A DNA stretch of 64,000 nucleotides from contig QEYB01001522.1 in assembly GCA_017562135.1 (NCBI GenBank), positions 372,001 to 436,000 on the forward strand, written 5' to 3'. Within the stretch, counting starts at the first letter, position 1. Every line of letters begins with the position of its first letter. The position numbers and the translations under genes are program-made. Of the stretch, positions 1 to 13,100 are shown in pieces. The notes under the pieces are model-generated. The model had not been told where the DNA came from. It did not search any database and worked only from the letters and a program-made list of their open reading frames with translations. Origin of the DNA: Dipylidium caninum. Its lineage: Eukaryota; Platyhelminthes; Cestoda; Cyclophyllidea; Dipylidiidae.

Positions 1-63
1 TTTTCCTCTACCCGATTCTAGGCTCTTTGATGTTAAATGAAATCTTTTTCCTCCCCAAAACAG

Positions 64-2540
64 CTGGGCGCATACGACGAAGGGATGGAGGTGTGGGGTG
101 GGGAAAATGTGGAGATGTCGCTGCGCGTTTGGCAATGCGGTGGCGAGTTGCTTATCATCCCCTGCAGTCGGGTAGGTCACGTCTTCCGAAAGGTCTCGCC
201 ATACTCGTGGCCCGGTGGGGTCACCCACGTCCTCCACCGCAATCGCGTCCGAACCGCTCATGTTTGGCTTGACGAGTTCATCGAGCTACCCTTTGCTCTG
301 GACCCCTGTCAGTAACTCTCTACTTCTATTCTTGTCATGGCCTTGTAATCACATTTCCAATTGGTATAGTAGGAATTACTCGATTAAAAAAATAATAACA
401 TAGGTTCAGACTTATTTATTCCCCTCCATTTTAGGTTATCTTTCACGCGTTCATAAAGTAGTATTTTCGTTTACCATATACCATTCTCACTTGATGTATC
501 GCTGTCTCGAATGCATTGCCAGTTGTTCATAAATGCGAAAAGTGTGAAGAGCAAAGCAGCAGGCGTCCTTGAAAGCTTTAGTTTACAAGAACCGGAGGGT
601 AGTTTTGGCATTTTTGTCAATTCACCTGGTAAATATTTACGATCGAATTGTAACAACCCATCTTGGATGGTATGAGGTAAACCGAAAAGCAATCAACATT
701 CTGTTTTGTTGACGAAAAACATTTATCTATTAGAGAAGTTATACTTCTTATATTATTATATAATGATGAAATATAATTTTCATCATTTTGTTAAGTCTTT
801 TGCTAGCTTATAGGCAGTTGTTCGATTCATTTTTAAAAAAGTCCTCCGATTTTGTAATGGAGAACTTCTCCATGTTAGTTTTCCATTCGTCAATCTTGAT
901 AAAGTTTTTTTACTTCCTAATATACGCCCTGACGATCTGAAAAGGTGGTGATCCGACGGCGGTAGATTCGGTGAATAAGGCAGTTTAAGAAAAAGTTCAA
1001 ATCTAAGCTTCCTAATTTCTTCTGTATTATTGTTAAAGTATGAGGTCTCGTGTTATCGTGTTACTGGACCGTGTTTCCACGCTAACTATGAACAAACACG
1101 TAGAAAAAAATTGATCCATTGTCAAATTATCTAATATTTTGCTTTAAAGCCTTAAGAACCTTTGATTCTGGTGATCTATCTGAACGGATTGCCCTTCGCC
1201 GACGTCTCAACTGCAAAAGCTTCTCCTGGTACCTTCAAAATGTATTTCCCGAGTCAAACATACGTCCACATATTGTTCGGCTTGGACAGGTTAGCCCAAT
1301 TATTATTGCTTCTAGTTTTTTGCTGCATACCGTCCACCATCGACTATCAAAATCATTCCAGTAAATAATGCCTCCCTTCGACACCTATATGGAGTAACAA
1401 TCTAATATTATACTTGTCGAAGAATGTCCCAAGTTTATAATCAAACTACTTCTTCGTATATTAATACAACACGTGATTTTAGTGAATTTAATATGCTTGA
1501 CTGAGGAGAAATCGGAGAAGGTGACATCTACATAATCAGAATGAATTACTGTGCAACAATTACAAAAAGCTGCTTGCTTCTGACTCGTACTTAGACCGAT
1601 TAACAATGAGGAAATTGGAATCTGTGGAGTGTGTCAAAATAGTGTTAGCCATTGCTACAACTATCACAAATTTAGATACGCAATCCCGCCAACGGGGTGT
1701 GTTTCGACACGGTTGGGGCGCGCAGGGGCCAGGCGATAGCTGCGGTACCATGCCGCGGAAGTGGGGGTGTACTGCAGACGTTCTCCTTCTCCGCTGCTGG
1801 CGAATTGACCGCCTCCACGGGTTGCTTGGGCGCACGGCGAATTCGTGAGAGCCTCACCATCGGTCAATGCGATGGGAACGGTGGAGACTTCCAAAAGTTT
1901 GCCTACGATGTGAAGGTGGCCCTTTTACTGTTTTGTGAACTTCAATTTTTCTGTTTATTTTCTAAGCGCACTTCGTATGATTAGTCTTTACCTTTATTAA
2001 CTTATGAGACCCTAATATGAGGTAAGGCCTGTTTGTTAGAGGCCAAAAATTGCGAATTCTTCTACCCTTGCAACGTGCAGGTTTTTTTCGCATCCTCGTG
2101 CAAACAATACTTGTGAGAACTTGGAATATAGTGTTAGCGGGAGGGCACTTACAGTTGAATTATTTGTGGCCAGCTGCTACGTTCATCTCCTAATTTTTTA
2201 CCTGCAGACCAAGCACATTGTTCACGTCCATTCAAATCTCTGTGTTCGCGTGGACACTAGGCGGCGAGAACTACCCCTTTTTCTTGGTTAGTTCGTTGGG
2301 TTGTATTCTCCCCCGATGAATAAGCCCCATAATTGTCGAAAGCATCACCCCCGTTTTCTCCTTAAAATTTTTATGATCTGATATCATTTTTTGCTGTTAT
2401 CTAGGTAGATTTAAATAAAGCTAATAGAAATATAAAACATAAACATGGGTGATCGCATTTCTTCCTCTACAGATAGCTGTGCTACAGGTGATGAATTCGT
2501 TTGGGAATTGCCACCTTTTTTCCACAACCGGACTCGGTAA
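64..2540 (+). CDS. GALNT: Polypeptide N-acetylgalactosaminyltransferase, 3' part (five exons)
   Basis: This is the C-terminal part of a UDP-GalNAc:polypeptide GalNAc-transferase, a Golgi type II membrane enzyme that starts mucin-type O-glycosylation; the 5' part lies left of the window. Exons are 64-311, 1157-1289, 1676-1915, 2208-2286 and 2473-2540, with matching phases (2/1, 0, 0, 1/2). The first exon carries the Gal/GalNAc-T motif [11 protein letters not shown] followed by [11 protein letters not shown]. The second has [15 protein letters not shown] and [10 protein letters not shown]. The third starts the ricin-type lectin domain ([11 protein letters not shown]), with a second repeat ending in QKF rather than the usual QxW. 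The last two exons give a short third repeat ([11 protein letters not shown], then [15 protein letters not shown]), and the protein stops after HNRTR. The family call rests on known GALNT sequence. The paralogue cannot be fixed without the catalytic N-terminal half. Confidence 0.93.
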
Positions 2541-3197
2541 CAAGTTGCCGGTGGTCCCCGCCCCTCGAGTCCAGTCTTTCCGCTAAGGTCTTCCGAATTG
2601 CCTATGGCACTACTTAGGGCCCCACCCCAACTGTCTCCGATTTTATTTCTACTTATTCCTCTCTTCTTGGTTGTCCGCGAATTTATTATTTTTAGTTCTT
2701 CATCTATGCTTAACTTGTAACATGTACAACAGTTTTGTTGAAGTGCACTTAATAGACAAATATTGCAGTCACCTTTATCTCATACGAGGGGAGTTTTCGC
2801 GAATGAAAGTCACCTCAACAGTCACACGGAGCCATGATCAGTCCGAATACAGTTGAACAAGCTCCCAAGCATGAACTTCAATCATAATGTATTTCACATA
2901 CACTTGTCCTCGGACTTGACTCGCTCCCTTTGCCATCAGTAAATAGCCAGGTTTTACCAAAACGCTATCGAAAAAGTCACTCTTATGAAATTACAATGGT
3001 AACCTTCAACCAACGTTTCTACATCGATTTCAATGGCCTGCTGCGCTGGGATATAATTTGCTCACTTTTACCTGACGTAGCCCACCACGGAGGAGCTTGT
3101 CTCAGTGCTAACAGGAGATTGGGAATCGACAAATAGAAATGCTGCATCAATTAATGAGTGCATATATATGTAATACAAACAGGTAACTTGGTGGCTG
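2541..3197. other. Tail-to-tail intergenic region, GALNT / NAP1
   Basis: This stretch lies between the stop codons of two convergent genes and should hold both 3' UTRs. Short ORFs here have no family features, and one minus-strand ORF only overlaps the last NAP1 exon in a wrong frame. I see no other gene. Confidence 0.5.
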
Positions 3198-4939
3198 TTA
3201 ACTCTGTTGGCACTCTGGTTTTTCCTCGGAGGTTTTACCGGAGCAGCCGCGTTTTCCCTTGTCACGATAACTCTAAGAATGGCAGAATGTTGAGGAGTAA
3301 ATTGAACCGACTTCACAGTCTCAGTACACTAACATACCTTCTGCTGGTGCATTTCGTCCCTAAAATGAAATTAACAATGGATGAAACACGATCGTGAAAG
3401 TGAGTCGAAGTAGCGTACAACATTATGGCAAGATCATAGACGGTAATTCAATTACAGCAAGACGATCATGGTGTTCGCGTGTTGTATTTGTCTACAGTAA
3501 GTCCCAAAAGCGTTTTTGAACAGTACTAAGCACTCGCCTCAACTATGACAGTTTGCCTATGTCCTCCACGGCTACTCACCTCGTCATCGATGTCGTCGTC
3601 ATCATCGTCGTCGTCGTCGTCAACGTTGTACCCATCCTAAAAGTAATAACAAACCGAGATCTTTAGGATTAAAGATAATATACAGAAACAAACGCTGAAG
3701 TAAGTAGTTACTCACATCACTTTCGACTCCCTCGCCAGTGAAAAATAAAACCGCTCGCGGTATCATTATATCTCGCATATAACTAGCTATGCGGAAATCT
3801 TCTTGAAGCAATTCGGCAGTATCCTCGTCTATATATCTTCATCGGTGAGAGATTCAGATTGGGGGTCGAAGAAGTTAAAAAAAGAGTCCTGTTTCACAGT
3901 TTTCGTAATGGTACGAACCTCTTTGCGATTTTTATGCTTCTTAACCTTCTTCATAAACTTAACTGTAATATTTTTGCCGGGCTTCCACGTGATGGGAGAA
4001 GATTTAACTCGCACAATCTGCGGGCCGTCATACATGAGGGGATTTTCAGCAGGTGGCTTATTGTCAAAGTAGTAATGTTTGGAAAGAACGCTTTCATTGA
4101 AATATTCGTTAGGCGAGAAGTGAAAGTTGAGCGAGAAGCCCATTTCGGACTCATCCGAATTCAGTTCGACCCGAATATCAACTAAATGCTCAAGAACGGC
4201 GTGATCTTTTTCCTTGATCAAATCTGATGTTGGAGAAGCGTGGAGCAAAACCTTAAGCCAAAATCTCGGAATCCCCTTACAGTCCGACAGTTCTTCAGTC
4301 CCAGCATCTAATGGTATGAGAAAATAGCTGCATTGAAAGAATGAGATGAAAAATAGATTTCAAACCATTTAAATAGCATCTCGAAGGAAGAACACAAAAA
4401 AATTAGGTAGCCGTAACCAACCTCCTCGGGACTCAATGTGCTGTTTCGTTAAGTCTTCAACTAAATCATCTTCCTGGCAGAAGTTCCAGGATGACTCCTC
4501 ATCGGTGGGCTCAATTTCGCCAGAGACAATTGCAGAGCGCTAAAACAATGAAATTGAATAGAAACAGAGTCAAAGTAGCACCAACCTTGTTTACAAAAGC
4601 TTCATAGCGCTCCATATACTTTTTTTCAATGTTAAAAATTTCGGTGTAAAACTCTGTTTCAACTTTGATATAGTCGTACAGCACATTTTTCAAAGCTTTG
4701 ACACGTCTTTTGACTGCCGTGGGGAGTCTAGAAGAATTGAAAAACCCGCAACGAGAACAACTTCAAATAATCAACAAAGAATTGCATCTTTTCGTCGTCG
4801 TTAAAGTCAGAAACTGAGTCATCGTCCACGTCCGTCATGTTATCTCCAGCTGAACCAATAAGAGGAGGATCTAAATCTTACCCCCTCTAACATCCTTAGA
4901 AGATGCAGGCGTCTGTAGACGCTTATCGCCGTCGACCAT
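3198..4939 (-). CDS. NAP1: Nucleosome assembly protein 1 (NAP1-like), with a 2-nt frame break
   Basis: NAP1 proteins are H2A-H2B chaperones that shuttle histones and assist chromatin assembly. Exons on the minus strand are 4939-4882, 4849-4762, 4727-4586, 4539-4422, 4307-3716, 3636-3580 and 3257-3198. The N-terminus is MVDGDKRLQTPASSKDVRGG. Family landmarks follow: LPTAVKRRVKALKN, EIEPTDEESSWNF, KGIPRFWLKVLLHA, DIRVELNSDESEMGFSLNFH, NEYFNESVLSKHYYFDN and DSFFNFFDP. Then come IMIPRAVLFFTGEGVESD, an Asp-only acidic stretch and the ending KPECQQS, which resembles the KPAECKQQ-like end of animal NAP1. The first three introns are 32, 34 and 46 nt. The donor of exon 2 has in-frame alternatives at 4759 and 4753. 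Exon 5 is 2 nt too long: an ATATAT run at 3831-3836 puts a TAG in frame, and the protein resumes two bases later. All other phases agree. Confidence 0.93.
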
Positions 4940-6251
4940 GACCCACAGCGTGCAGGCGAGGAGAGTGGGGGATTCAGAGTTGAGATTATTTGTAAAAGTT
5001 AATTCAAACAAATGATGGTGACACGCAAAGAATAAATAAAAATGAGGACACTTAATCGGAACGTGTAAAAAATCTTACCTAAGTGCGACGCAAAAAAATG
5101 TAGACTTAAAAAATATTTAATTAACACTATACTTTTTAAGCGGATTTCAACATAACCTACGGCAATAAATACCAGTCCATTCTAACAATATTTAAATGGT
5201 TATCAAGAACACAAAGGCTTAAGGGAAGTGCGATACTTTAAGACTTGTATAACATATGATTTGGTCGCTAGAACCTTATAGACCCATTTGTTTCAGATTT
5301 CAATATTCGAATATCAGAGGAAAGCTATTAATTATCTCTTTCCCTACACAATGACAACGTGTTATTTGCTGCGCGATAATCTTATCAGTGACCCCCTCCC
5401 TTTACTTATTGCGCAGCGGCGATAAATGCGAATTAAATAATCACCTCCCCATTTCCCTTTCTTTTTTTATAACTGTATCCAATTTCCTGGCACACGTATC
5501 ACCGTTGCCTCTGGGTGAGTTATAGTCTTCATGTGTCATTGCATGTCCTTTGTTGTGCGCCAAAAATTAAGACTGTGTACTTAATTCAAATTAGGCCTCA
5601 CGCCAACAACCGTTTGAGTACACAAATTGTGCTTTTATAAACCAGCAGTGTGATGGTGACGATGGCACTTTTCCCGTATAATGTCAATCGCTAAATTATA
5701 ACGTGCAATATATGATTATTTTTGTATTATAACACCCCTTAACGAAGGAAGCTTACACTGATTGGCGGCGAATAGAATGTGTTTTGTCTAATTAATGGAT
5801 TTTCGAAACACTTAACCCCATCCCTCACGCGGGCTTTAACTATCTTGCGTCGTTCCTTGGGGTGGTCGTGAGTGTCCCTGCGTTTCTGCAGTTGATAAGG
5901 ATTCCCTATTTACCGATATATTTGATTTTTTTGCTTAATTATTACGGCTTTATGTGTACTAGATAGCGTTTCCACAACATGGCACTCATTGAAATTGTCT
6001 AGATAAATATATGTCAACTACTTTTTTCCATATTTATAGGCAGAATCTTGCAGTACTTTAATTAGTGTAATTAATGGCCGCAAGTCGGCAATGCTATTGT
6101 GCTTATGATTATGCTATAGTCTCCGTTTTCCACACAAATATACCTCCGTTTTGTTTACCAAAATATTGCTTTACTTCCAGTAAGTATCTTCTTCAGAAAC
6201 GTCTTTATACGGAATACCTTTCCAAGAGGTGTGTTAGTATTCGTACGTATT
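4940..6251. promoter_or_regulatory. Shared upstream region of divergent NAP1 and DUSP19-like genes
   Basis: NAP1 starts leftward at 4939 and the phosphatase starts rightward at 6252, so this AT-rich 1.3 kb must hold both 5' UTRs and core promoters. No coding exon is evident. No specific promoter element can be defended by eye. Confidence 0.4.
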
Positions 6252-6938
6252 ATGTCACTGAGTAACTCAATAAAAGATTTTGACCAAAGACGTTTACGGT
6301 CTACAACGGTACAGGTTCGCACAGCAGATGGACGTGTCTCATTCACTGATCGCAACGGTAATGTTTTCTCTACCATTGTGAAACCAGCTCATGTTAACGA
6401 TGACATATCACAATTCGGTTTCATTGTGAACAACAAACCTGATTTACAAATGGGCGAGGTAGTGGTTCAAGGCACCACCTACTCTTTTGGTATGTCCTTA
6501 ATCTTTTTAAATGACGGCGTCTCAGGCTCACAAGACGTTGCAGAAGATTTTGATGTACTTCAACATAAAGGGATAACACATATTGTCAACTTAATAAGTA
6601 ACTACATGAGCAACAAGTTCGAAGAAAGTTTTGAATACCTATCCTGTGTTTTATATGACGATATGCAGGCGGACCTCATGCCGACTGTCACCGCCTGTTG
6701 CTCTTTCATACAGGAAAAGGTTCTTCCTTCCCACGGTCGCTTATTTATCCATTGTAATGCAGGTGTCTCCCGTGCTCCTTCTGTTCTTATTGGTTGCCTT
6801 ATCAAAATCTACGAGTTGTCCTTCGATACTGCCTTCCGACTTGTGAATAACGCTCGAAACATCTCCCCTAACCTCAATTTTAAAATGCAACTCCGTGCTC
6901 TCAGTGCGAGAACAGTTCCTATGAGAATGGTTGAATAA
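6252..6938 (+). CDS. DUSP19: DUSP19-like dual-specificity phosphatase with a 36-nt intron
   Basis: This is an atypical dual-specificity protein phosphatase. The catalytic signature HCNAGVSRA gives the nucleophilic Cys and the phosphate-binding Arg of the C-x5-R loop, and DDMQADL upstream matches the general-acid loop. The N-terminus (SLSNSIKDFDQRRLR) and the C-terminal NARNISPNLNFKMQLRALS match DUSP19, a scaffold-like regulator of JNK signalling. The start ATG at 6252 is the first in frame. The sequence is open from 6252 to 6938, but 6490-6525 is best read as a 36-nt GT-AG intron. Removing it joins TYSF to GSQDVAEDFD, matching the family's GSQD motif, and gives 216 aa in exons 6252-6489 and 6526-6938. 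Retention would add 12 residues without a stop. The stop codon lies 167 bp from that of the convergent TGFBRAP1-like gene. Confidence 0.93.
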   Translation: MSLSNSIKDFDQRRLRSTTVQVRTADGRVSFTDRNGNVFSTIVKPAHVNDDISQFGFIVNNKPDLQMGEVVVQGTTYSFGMSLIFLNDGVSGSQDVAEDFDVLQHKGITHIVNLISNYMSNKFEESFEYLSCVLYDDMQADLMPTVTACCSFIQEKVLPSHGRLFIHCNAGVSRAPSVLIGCLIKIYELSFDTAFRLVNNARNISPNLNFKMQLRALSARTVPMRMVE

Positions 6939-7105
6939 TCGTATTCTGTTTTGATTTTGACATTGCCAAGAGTTAAGCTTATCGGTCCACTAATGTCACC
7001 CATTTATCTGAAATATTCTCTTTGAAATCTCAGATGTTAGACTTTCTCGAAATAAAAATGTAAATATAGCTGTGTAAGACGAGGTATAGGTAGGCAAATT
7101 CGTCA

Positions 7106-10100
7106 TCAAAGTCTGCTCTCCGGCTGGAGGCAATGAAGGTGAAAAATATTGGAAGGAGAATGTTCTTGGGTTGAAATCCAAGCAAAAGGTCGTTGAGAGC
7201 CATAGGAATTGAGGGGGAGACGGCAGTGGGCACAAACCGAGGTTTCAGTTACGGAAAGCCCATGCGATATCGAAATTGTAGCCTTCGCTCGTGAAGCTGA
7301 GGCAAGTCGGCCAATCAAACCAAGCTCCATAGTGGAGGAGGACGTGTGTATTAGGGTCCATTTAAGAGCACGCATCAGAAATGCGGACAAGGTGTCATCG
7401 AGACGCCAATCTTCAGGTAAATTTCTAAAGACCTGGTAAACCAAAAAGTGAACTCAGGGGACGCAATTGATAGGCGCAACTCCTCCCCGAATGAGGTGGT
7501 GGTGGGGGGGGGGGGTATAATCAAAGCATTGCCATTGAAAATGTTTGGAATAATATCAATACCGCATAAATGAGGTTGAGGATATGATGTCAATCTACGT
7601 ACCTCTAGGAAGTCGAGACATGGAATGTCTTCCTTCAGGAGTTTTTTCGATTGCTCCAGCAGAGAAGAATCCGCACTTAACGACGGAAAATACGTTAATG
7701 AGAAAATAGGAATTAGACGGAAAGGGAACAAGCAAGGTTCAGCAATGCATTCAACTAAACCTACCAATAAAAGCATTTTAAACACCACATTTATAACTAG
7801 AGTAAACTAACCTGCCAAGAAGGTGCTTCATGAGCATGTTATAGGGATTTGTTGCGGAAGACACATGAAAAGAAGCCAAGGAGGTGTCTCCACTCCCACG
7901 ACGCCACAGAACACTTCGTTCCGCCGCCTTTTGTCTTGCATCCACGTTGGTACACCATGCACAGAAACGTAGAGCGGCATCGAGGCTACGTTCTTTTAGT
8001 AAAAGAACTTCCAGAGCTTCGTTATAATTTTTGAGCTAAAACAACCGGAATAATATTCTTTGATGCTACATCGATATACACCAGTGAGAACGTTGCAAAA
8101 TGACGTGATAACTACTAGCATTAAGTTTAAATATTTCCGATATTTCATATCAAACGTTGAAATAATAGGGAAGGATTAGCCACCAATTTGTCTCATACCA
8201 CTAATTTTATTGACAATTGTGACCGAAAACCATCCGTGGGAGATAATATATAAGAATCAACGAAAAATATAAGAACAATTCATAGCATATGGGGTCGTGA
8301 AAGCAAGTTAATCGAATTTAACAGCTATTTAGGTGATGAAATTCAGGTGAAATTACTTTTCCTAGAAGGGTGACATATTCTTCAATGAAAAGAGGAGCCG
8401 AAGGCGATGACTTCAAAGTTTCCAAAAGTTTATTCGATGAGCAGTCTTCTAATTTGGAGAGGGTGTATCGGAAGCGCCGTCTAAGGCGATAAAAAGTGGG
8501 TGTTAGCTTTAAACCAAAATGATAATTGATAAAGTTAAAATAACTCCTCATTGTGCCTGCCCAGGTGAATTAAAAAAAATTAATAATGCCTATATTAAAA
8601 TCAAACTGACTTGAAGTAACCGAATTCAAGACATCTATCAGCACGATGTAAAGAAAGAAAATCCTCTTACCTCTGCTTCAGAAGTCGTTCAGCATCATTT
8701 GCTTCCGCATATTTGAGGAGAAAATCCATTTGCAATTGTGCGAGAAGTACATGTCGTGAAGACTCCTTTAATATGGTGGAAGAGATATTGCCATTTTCAG
8801 TAATTGTCTTTAATGTCAAAAAACCTTAGCAACCGACTTCTTGCCTACACGATTTTACAAAATAATAAGTTAGCTTACAAGAAATTTTATAAGGAACAGT
8901 GGTTCAGACACTCTGGGACTGTTGGTGCTCACCACATATTGGCACTCCTCATGCCGTCAAATATATGTGATCTCACCTTGTCACCGGCCTTGAAGATGCG
9001 ATACCAGAGGTACTTTTCTGCCAGGTCAGGGTGCCGAGGTAAGAGGTATTTGAGCAAGCTGGCAGGAGCTAGCACAAAAGCAGAAGAATTTGTGTTGGTG
9101 GTCACAGAAACGGTGGTGGTACCGTTGTCATTCCACGCGGTGATGCAGGCCAGGTGCCGGAGTAGGGTGTCCGCCAAACCGACAGCACACGCTCCACCCA
9201 CCGTAAGGAGATCTTCCAAGTGACGTCGGACAATTTCTGCATACACAGTATTGCCTGTCAAGACCGAGCCAGTCTCCTCAGCGAGGGCAGTATGATTACC
9301 GAGGAAAGACGGACAGAAGTGACCAGAGTACGCATTGGGTGAGATGAGGGCGCTAAGATAGATAACAGCGTAAACTTTAGTAGTAGGAGGAAGTGCTTAA
9401 ATGCAAAGCATTAACAATTCACATCAAGTCCAATAATAGCCGTCAAATAAGAAAAATAGCAGATAATTTCGTCAAAACATGAATTTACTTACGTAACTAG
9501 TGAATCAACGTAAAATTCTGCGCCTGGAAAATGAATATCATCCAAATCTTCGAGTGCCAGACTAAAATAATAGGCACAATGTCAGTTAGAAAAAAAATAG
9601 GAAATACAAAGGCAGGACACATGTAGTGGACATACAAACCTATTAAGGGACAAGTAGCAGTTCGGACAGGAGAAACTAAGTGCGCTACTGGACAATTCAG
9701 TCAGTCACTTATAAAGGTTGAGGTAAAGCATGCGATGAAGGATATATAACAGTAGATAAAAATTAAATAATCTCAAAGGACATTGACCGGGATGTCACTG
9801 TCGACGTAGAACAACTGACGCAGGAAAACGACCTGAGTTTTATGTTGTGATGCTAAGCGAAATATAAGTACATATAGATTCCGTTGACAAAGATAAATCT
9901 ACTAAGCGCAGAAACTGACTCAAAATCGGTAAAAACAAGAAATATCAGCAAAAAACCTACCTTTTCCAGATATCAAGAGCACCTTTAATATCGTCATTCC
10001 ATCGACACAACAAAGCCTTGACATGATATGCACGATGCACATCCAGGAAGAGAAAAGCATCTTGAATGTCAACACTTGACAATGAATTGACCAATTCCTC

Positions 10101-13100
10101 CCAACTTTGATAGCCTTCACAGCAGATGGCGGGGGTGTTTTCAGCCAACTGTACGCATAACTTCAAAATTGCGGTCTCTACAAGCTGGACAACGAGAAAA
10201 GCAAGGAAAGTTAAAACAATGGAGGCCACTTAAATGGGGGCCAGAAGAAGGGGCGCCACATCAGTGCTGCCGCGTTGCAGGGACTGAAAGCACCCACCGG
10301 TCCGGCCACTCGACACGCCACGGCGATGTGGAAGAGCGGAGTGTTGGAAAAAAATCAATAAGATTTCGAGAGACGAAAAACGGTCACCTCAGTCCATCAG
10401 GCAAAAACCCAAGAAATGGAAAGGAGAAGTTCGCCGAGTGAGCCGCTTTCGCGGAATGATGGAAAGGAATGGAAGGGTTTACTTTCCGGTTCCAATGAGT
10501 TGCCCACAGAGTTATTGTCTGATTACAAAATGCAATGGGCATTGGATCGCCCACTTAGGTTGCTCTCAAGCCGTCAAACCATGTATGTGAGTGCCTATAA
10601 ACTTGCCACACAAAGTCTCACGTTTCGCCGACTGATTAAAGAGATTGACGGACTTCAGAAAAGGCAGCGTACTAAACAAGTTCAATTGGGTTATCAGGAC
10701 GAGAATTTTAAAGAAACTCCCCTACTCATTGACTGTCATCGCAGTACTGACGTAAATGATTTGGCTTTCGCCATACACTTCTGCCACTTGGGTCAATGTC
10801 GAATAACCGCCATCAATACAATCGAACAAACAGACGCTCCGCCAACGAAAAGAAGAGACGAAAAATTTACTGAGAGGGGGGAAGGCCAAGCTACCGGGGG
10901 CATAATACTTTTAAGCACAGGACAGTTGCACTTAACGACGGAACTTGCCGAATGCAGTCTTACATGCGGATTGCGAGTTGCGAATACTTACGGCATTGAC
11001 AGTCTTCACAGGCTCTGCATGAATTACATGAAGGCAAACTTGGACACAACAACATGTTGGACGTTCTGGCAGATCCTATTCATACCATCAAACATACCCA
11101 CAGCCCTAAACATCTTTCAAGTAGACGAAAAAGCAAGTCATGTGTTAATAGATTTCATGCATGAAAATTTCTCCAAATTTGCACCGGACGCACTGTTGAA
11201 GGGCATTACACATTTCAGTGCGTCCGAACTGGAGCTCATGCTTGCGTCGAACAGGCTGAACGCATATTCCGAATCCTCAGTGGTGGACGTGATAGAGGCA
11301 TGGGTTGGTGCACAGACCCAAAATCCGAATGCTCTTAACACACTGCCGAAGCTCACCGCCCGCTTGATAGAGCACTGTGTTCGACCTGACCAGTTGGAAA
11401 TAAAGGAAATCGACCGTCTTCTAAAACTGCCAGGAATGCAGGCAAAAGGGGATCTTTGGACAACTCGAACGGGAAATTGTGCAAAACGAGATTCATCGGT
11501 TTCCACCCCCAACTCCCCTCGGAATTATGAGTCGCGGAACAGGTGCGTTTGGTTGCTTCAGCAATGCCGACGACGACTGGTTCGAGCGACACGGAATCTT
11601 AGATCCCTATCGACTCGATTGAGAGTTCAAGGCGAAGAGAGAATTGTAAACTGGTTTAAATCCGACTTCAGAATACCACACGAGGCAATCATTGTGTTTG
11701 GAGGCTGGGAAAACGGAAAACCATGTAGAAACGTAAGAGTACTCGATTCAAGGCGAAAAATGTGGAAAACTTATGACACCGAGTCGGAATCAAGCCTCCT
11801 GCTACCACACCCTCTTATGAGTTTTGGAATCGCAAACGTAGGTAATCAGACAATTTATATCGCAGGAGGGGAAAGCAAAAGCGGTCATGTTACCCAGGAA
11901 GTGCTTCGTTATGATTTCAAGTGCAGCACTAATAATCGCGGATGGAAAAGATGCGCACCAATGCATGAAGTTCGCCGAGACTTCGTTCTGGTTAATTTTA
12001 AAGATAAAATTCTTTATGCGATTGGAGGGGATAATAATCGTACAGTCCTCGATTCCGCAGAAGCTCTATGCGTCGACAAGAGTAAGCCAAATAGCTGGAT
12101 TGAAGTTGCAAGAATGCTGGTTCCCAGGGGAGCCCCAGCAGGGGATACAGTCGGGTCGGAAATATACATTTGCGGAGGATATACAGAAAGTAGGATGGAG
12201 TCTTTGACAAATAGTTGCGAAGCCTACGACCCAGATACTAACCAATGGACACTAATCCAACCGATGGCCCAACCACGCTACTACGCTGCCGCAGTGGGTT
12301 ACCAGAATCATCTTTATATTCTTGGAGGAGGAGGGGACAACTGGGCGAGAATGACGACATCGGTTATATCCATAGGCTACAGCAGTACTGTTGAACGGTA
12401 CACCCCAGAAGAAGGTGTGTGGGAGTTGATGCCTGCCATTTCCGAGAGGGCTGATTTTGCGGCTTGTGTACACGAGAACAAAATCTTCTGCATAGGCGGT
12501 GGAGGCGAAGCCTTTAGTACTGCAGATATTGAGTCTTGGCGACCATGGGTGGGCAAAATTCCGAGAAATGAGGAGCGAGTTCAAAGGGAAGGGAGTGACC
12601 ATTCCGAAGAGAGAGAAAATGAAGAAATATCAGGGCCCATTTACACCAATGCACCCATTTGGATGCCCCTTAATGAAGGTGATTACGGGACTGGACGTAA
12701 TCTGCCGGAATCAGCTGTAAGATCACTCGACAGTTGGCATAAAGAAGCTCAACTCCCACTCCCTTTATGGGGCCATCGTTGTGTTTCAGTCAGTGGAGTG
12801 GATAAGGTCATTCAAATTCTAGGGAAGGAACCAAATCAAAATTCCATCATGACGGTCCCAGACGACCTGCCTAAACGTATAACGCTTCAACGACGGAAAA
12901 TAAAAAAAACAGCGTCAAACACCATTCTTACAATACTTGATGCACATGAGACAATGCTCGAGAATGTTGAGGATGAAGATGAAGGAGAGAATGAGAGAAT
13001 CGAAATCCGAGTCGGAAACAGGACCGTGATGATTGAGTACTAAGGAAAGATAAATATCACAGAAACCGCAATTAAGTTGACTGGATAGAAAGGGTGTTCA

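Noticed and set aside
3068..3316. Minus-strand ORF of 82 codons next to NAP1
   Set aside because: The real NAP1 terminal exon (3257-3198) uses another frame, which ends in a NAP1-like KPECQQS.
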